Source of the DNA: Psychromonas sp. Urea-02u-13
GTDB taxonomy: Bacteria; Pseudomonadota; Gammaproteobacteria; Enterobacterales; Psychromonadaceae
Direction of reading: 5' to 3'
DNA: 36,044 nucleotides
Assembly: GCF_002835995.1 (NCBI RefSeq)
Contig: NZ_PJBZ01000078.1
Span: 1-36,044, forward strand
This document shows positions 36,022-36,044 of this stretch, one piece after another. The translations under genes and the position numbers were made by a program. A model generated the notes under the pieces. The model was not told the origin of the DNA and did not search any database. It saw only the letters and a list, made by a program, of their open reading frames with translations. Position 1 is the first letter of the stretch. The number at the start of each line of letters is the position of its first letter.

Positions 36022-36044
36022 TTGGTAAACTTCAGGCATCTTTT

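Overview
The window looks like core chromosome of a marine, probably cold-adapted gammaproteobacterium. It is AT-rich by eye, nearly every protein is closest in layout and length to its Escherichia coli / Vibrio / Shewanella counterpart, and the dispersed repeat with TATACCCAA ends is of a kind I associate with Psychromonas, Shewanella and Vibrio. Psychromonas is my best guess, as an inference only; nothing here fixes the genus.

Layout. (1) Bases 1-880 hold no credible gene. They carry a roughly 440-bp duplicated repeat array in which hairpins and intrinsic terminators recur, with short similarity to the 3' end of 5S rRNA; it may be debris behind an rRNA operon or a set of small structured RNAs. 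(2) 1041-4474 (+): hpt, the ABC exporter pair yadG-yadH, a TrmB-like methyltransferase and a small secreted protein. (3) 4514-4779: a MITE-like element. (4) 4916-6546 (+): msrP-msrQ, periplasmic methionine sulfoxide repair. (5) 6579-7709 (-): glycerate kinase. (6) 7937-13841 (-): dksA-gluQRS-pcnB-folK-panB-panC-panD, joining the E. coli dksA-gluQ-pcnB-folK cluster to pantothenate synthesis. A 16-bp tandem repeat apparently copied from the 3' end of panB separates panB from panC. (7) 14082-20253 (+): hrpB, mrcB, a second MITE-like element, a csdE/sufE-type gene and rlmF. (8) 20364-21083 (+): a membrane GGDEF protein with its own strong promoter, convergent with (9) 21206-25863 (-): ubiE-ubiJ-ubiB-tatA-tatB-tatC, the same order as E. 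coli. (10) 26059-27711 (+): pgi. (11) 27761-34428: lipopolysaccharide core genes (Kdo kinase kdkA, two GT9 heptosyltransferase-like proteins, a WaaE/KdtX-type GT2, a GT4 and a YejM/PbgA-type inner-membrane protein). (12) 34429-36044: an accessory edge with a frameshifted IS3-type transposase remnant, an unfamiliar AT-rich gene that may make surface glycan, and paired repeats that may be the end of an IS21-type element.

How the genes fit together. The Tat translocase encoded at 21206-22600 would export the Tat substrate MsrP encoded at 4916-5944. MsrQ would feed MsrP electrons, normally from the quinone pool that UbiE, UbiJ and UbiB help to make. PBP1B, KdkA, the glycosyltransferases and the YejM-like protein all serve the envelope.

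I found no CRISPR array, no tRNA gene, no complete rRNA gene and no obvious defence or novel multi-gene system. The most unusual signals are non-coding: the structured array at the left end, the panB-derived repeat, the related MITE-like elements (one directly behind a PBP1B gene with a short C-terminus), a predicted non-AUG (AUC) start for pcnB, and the dksA leader.
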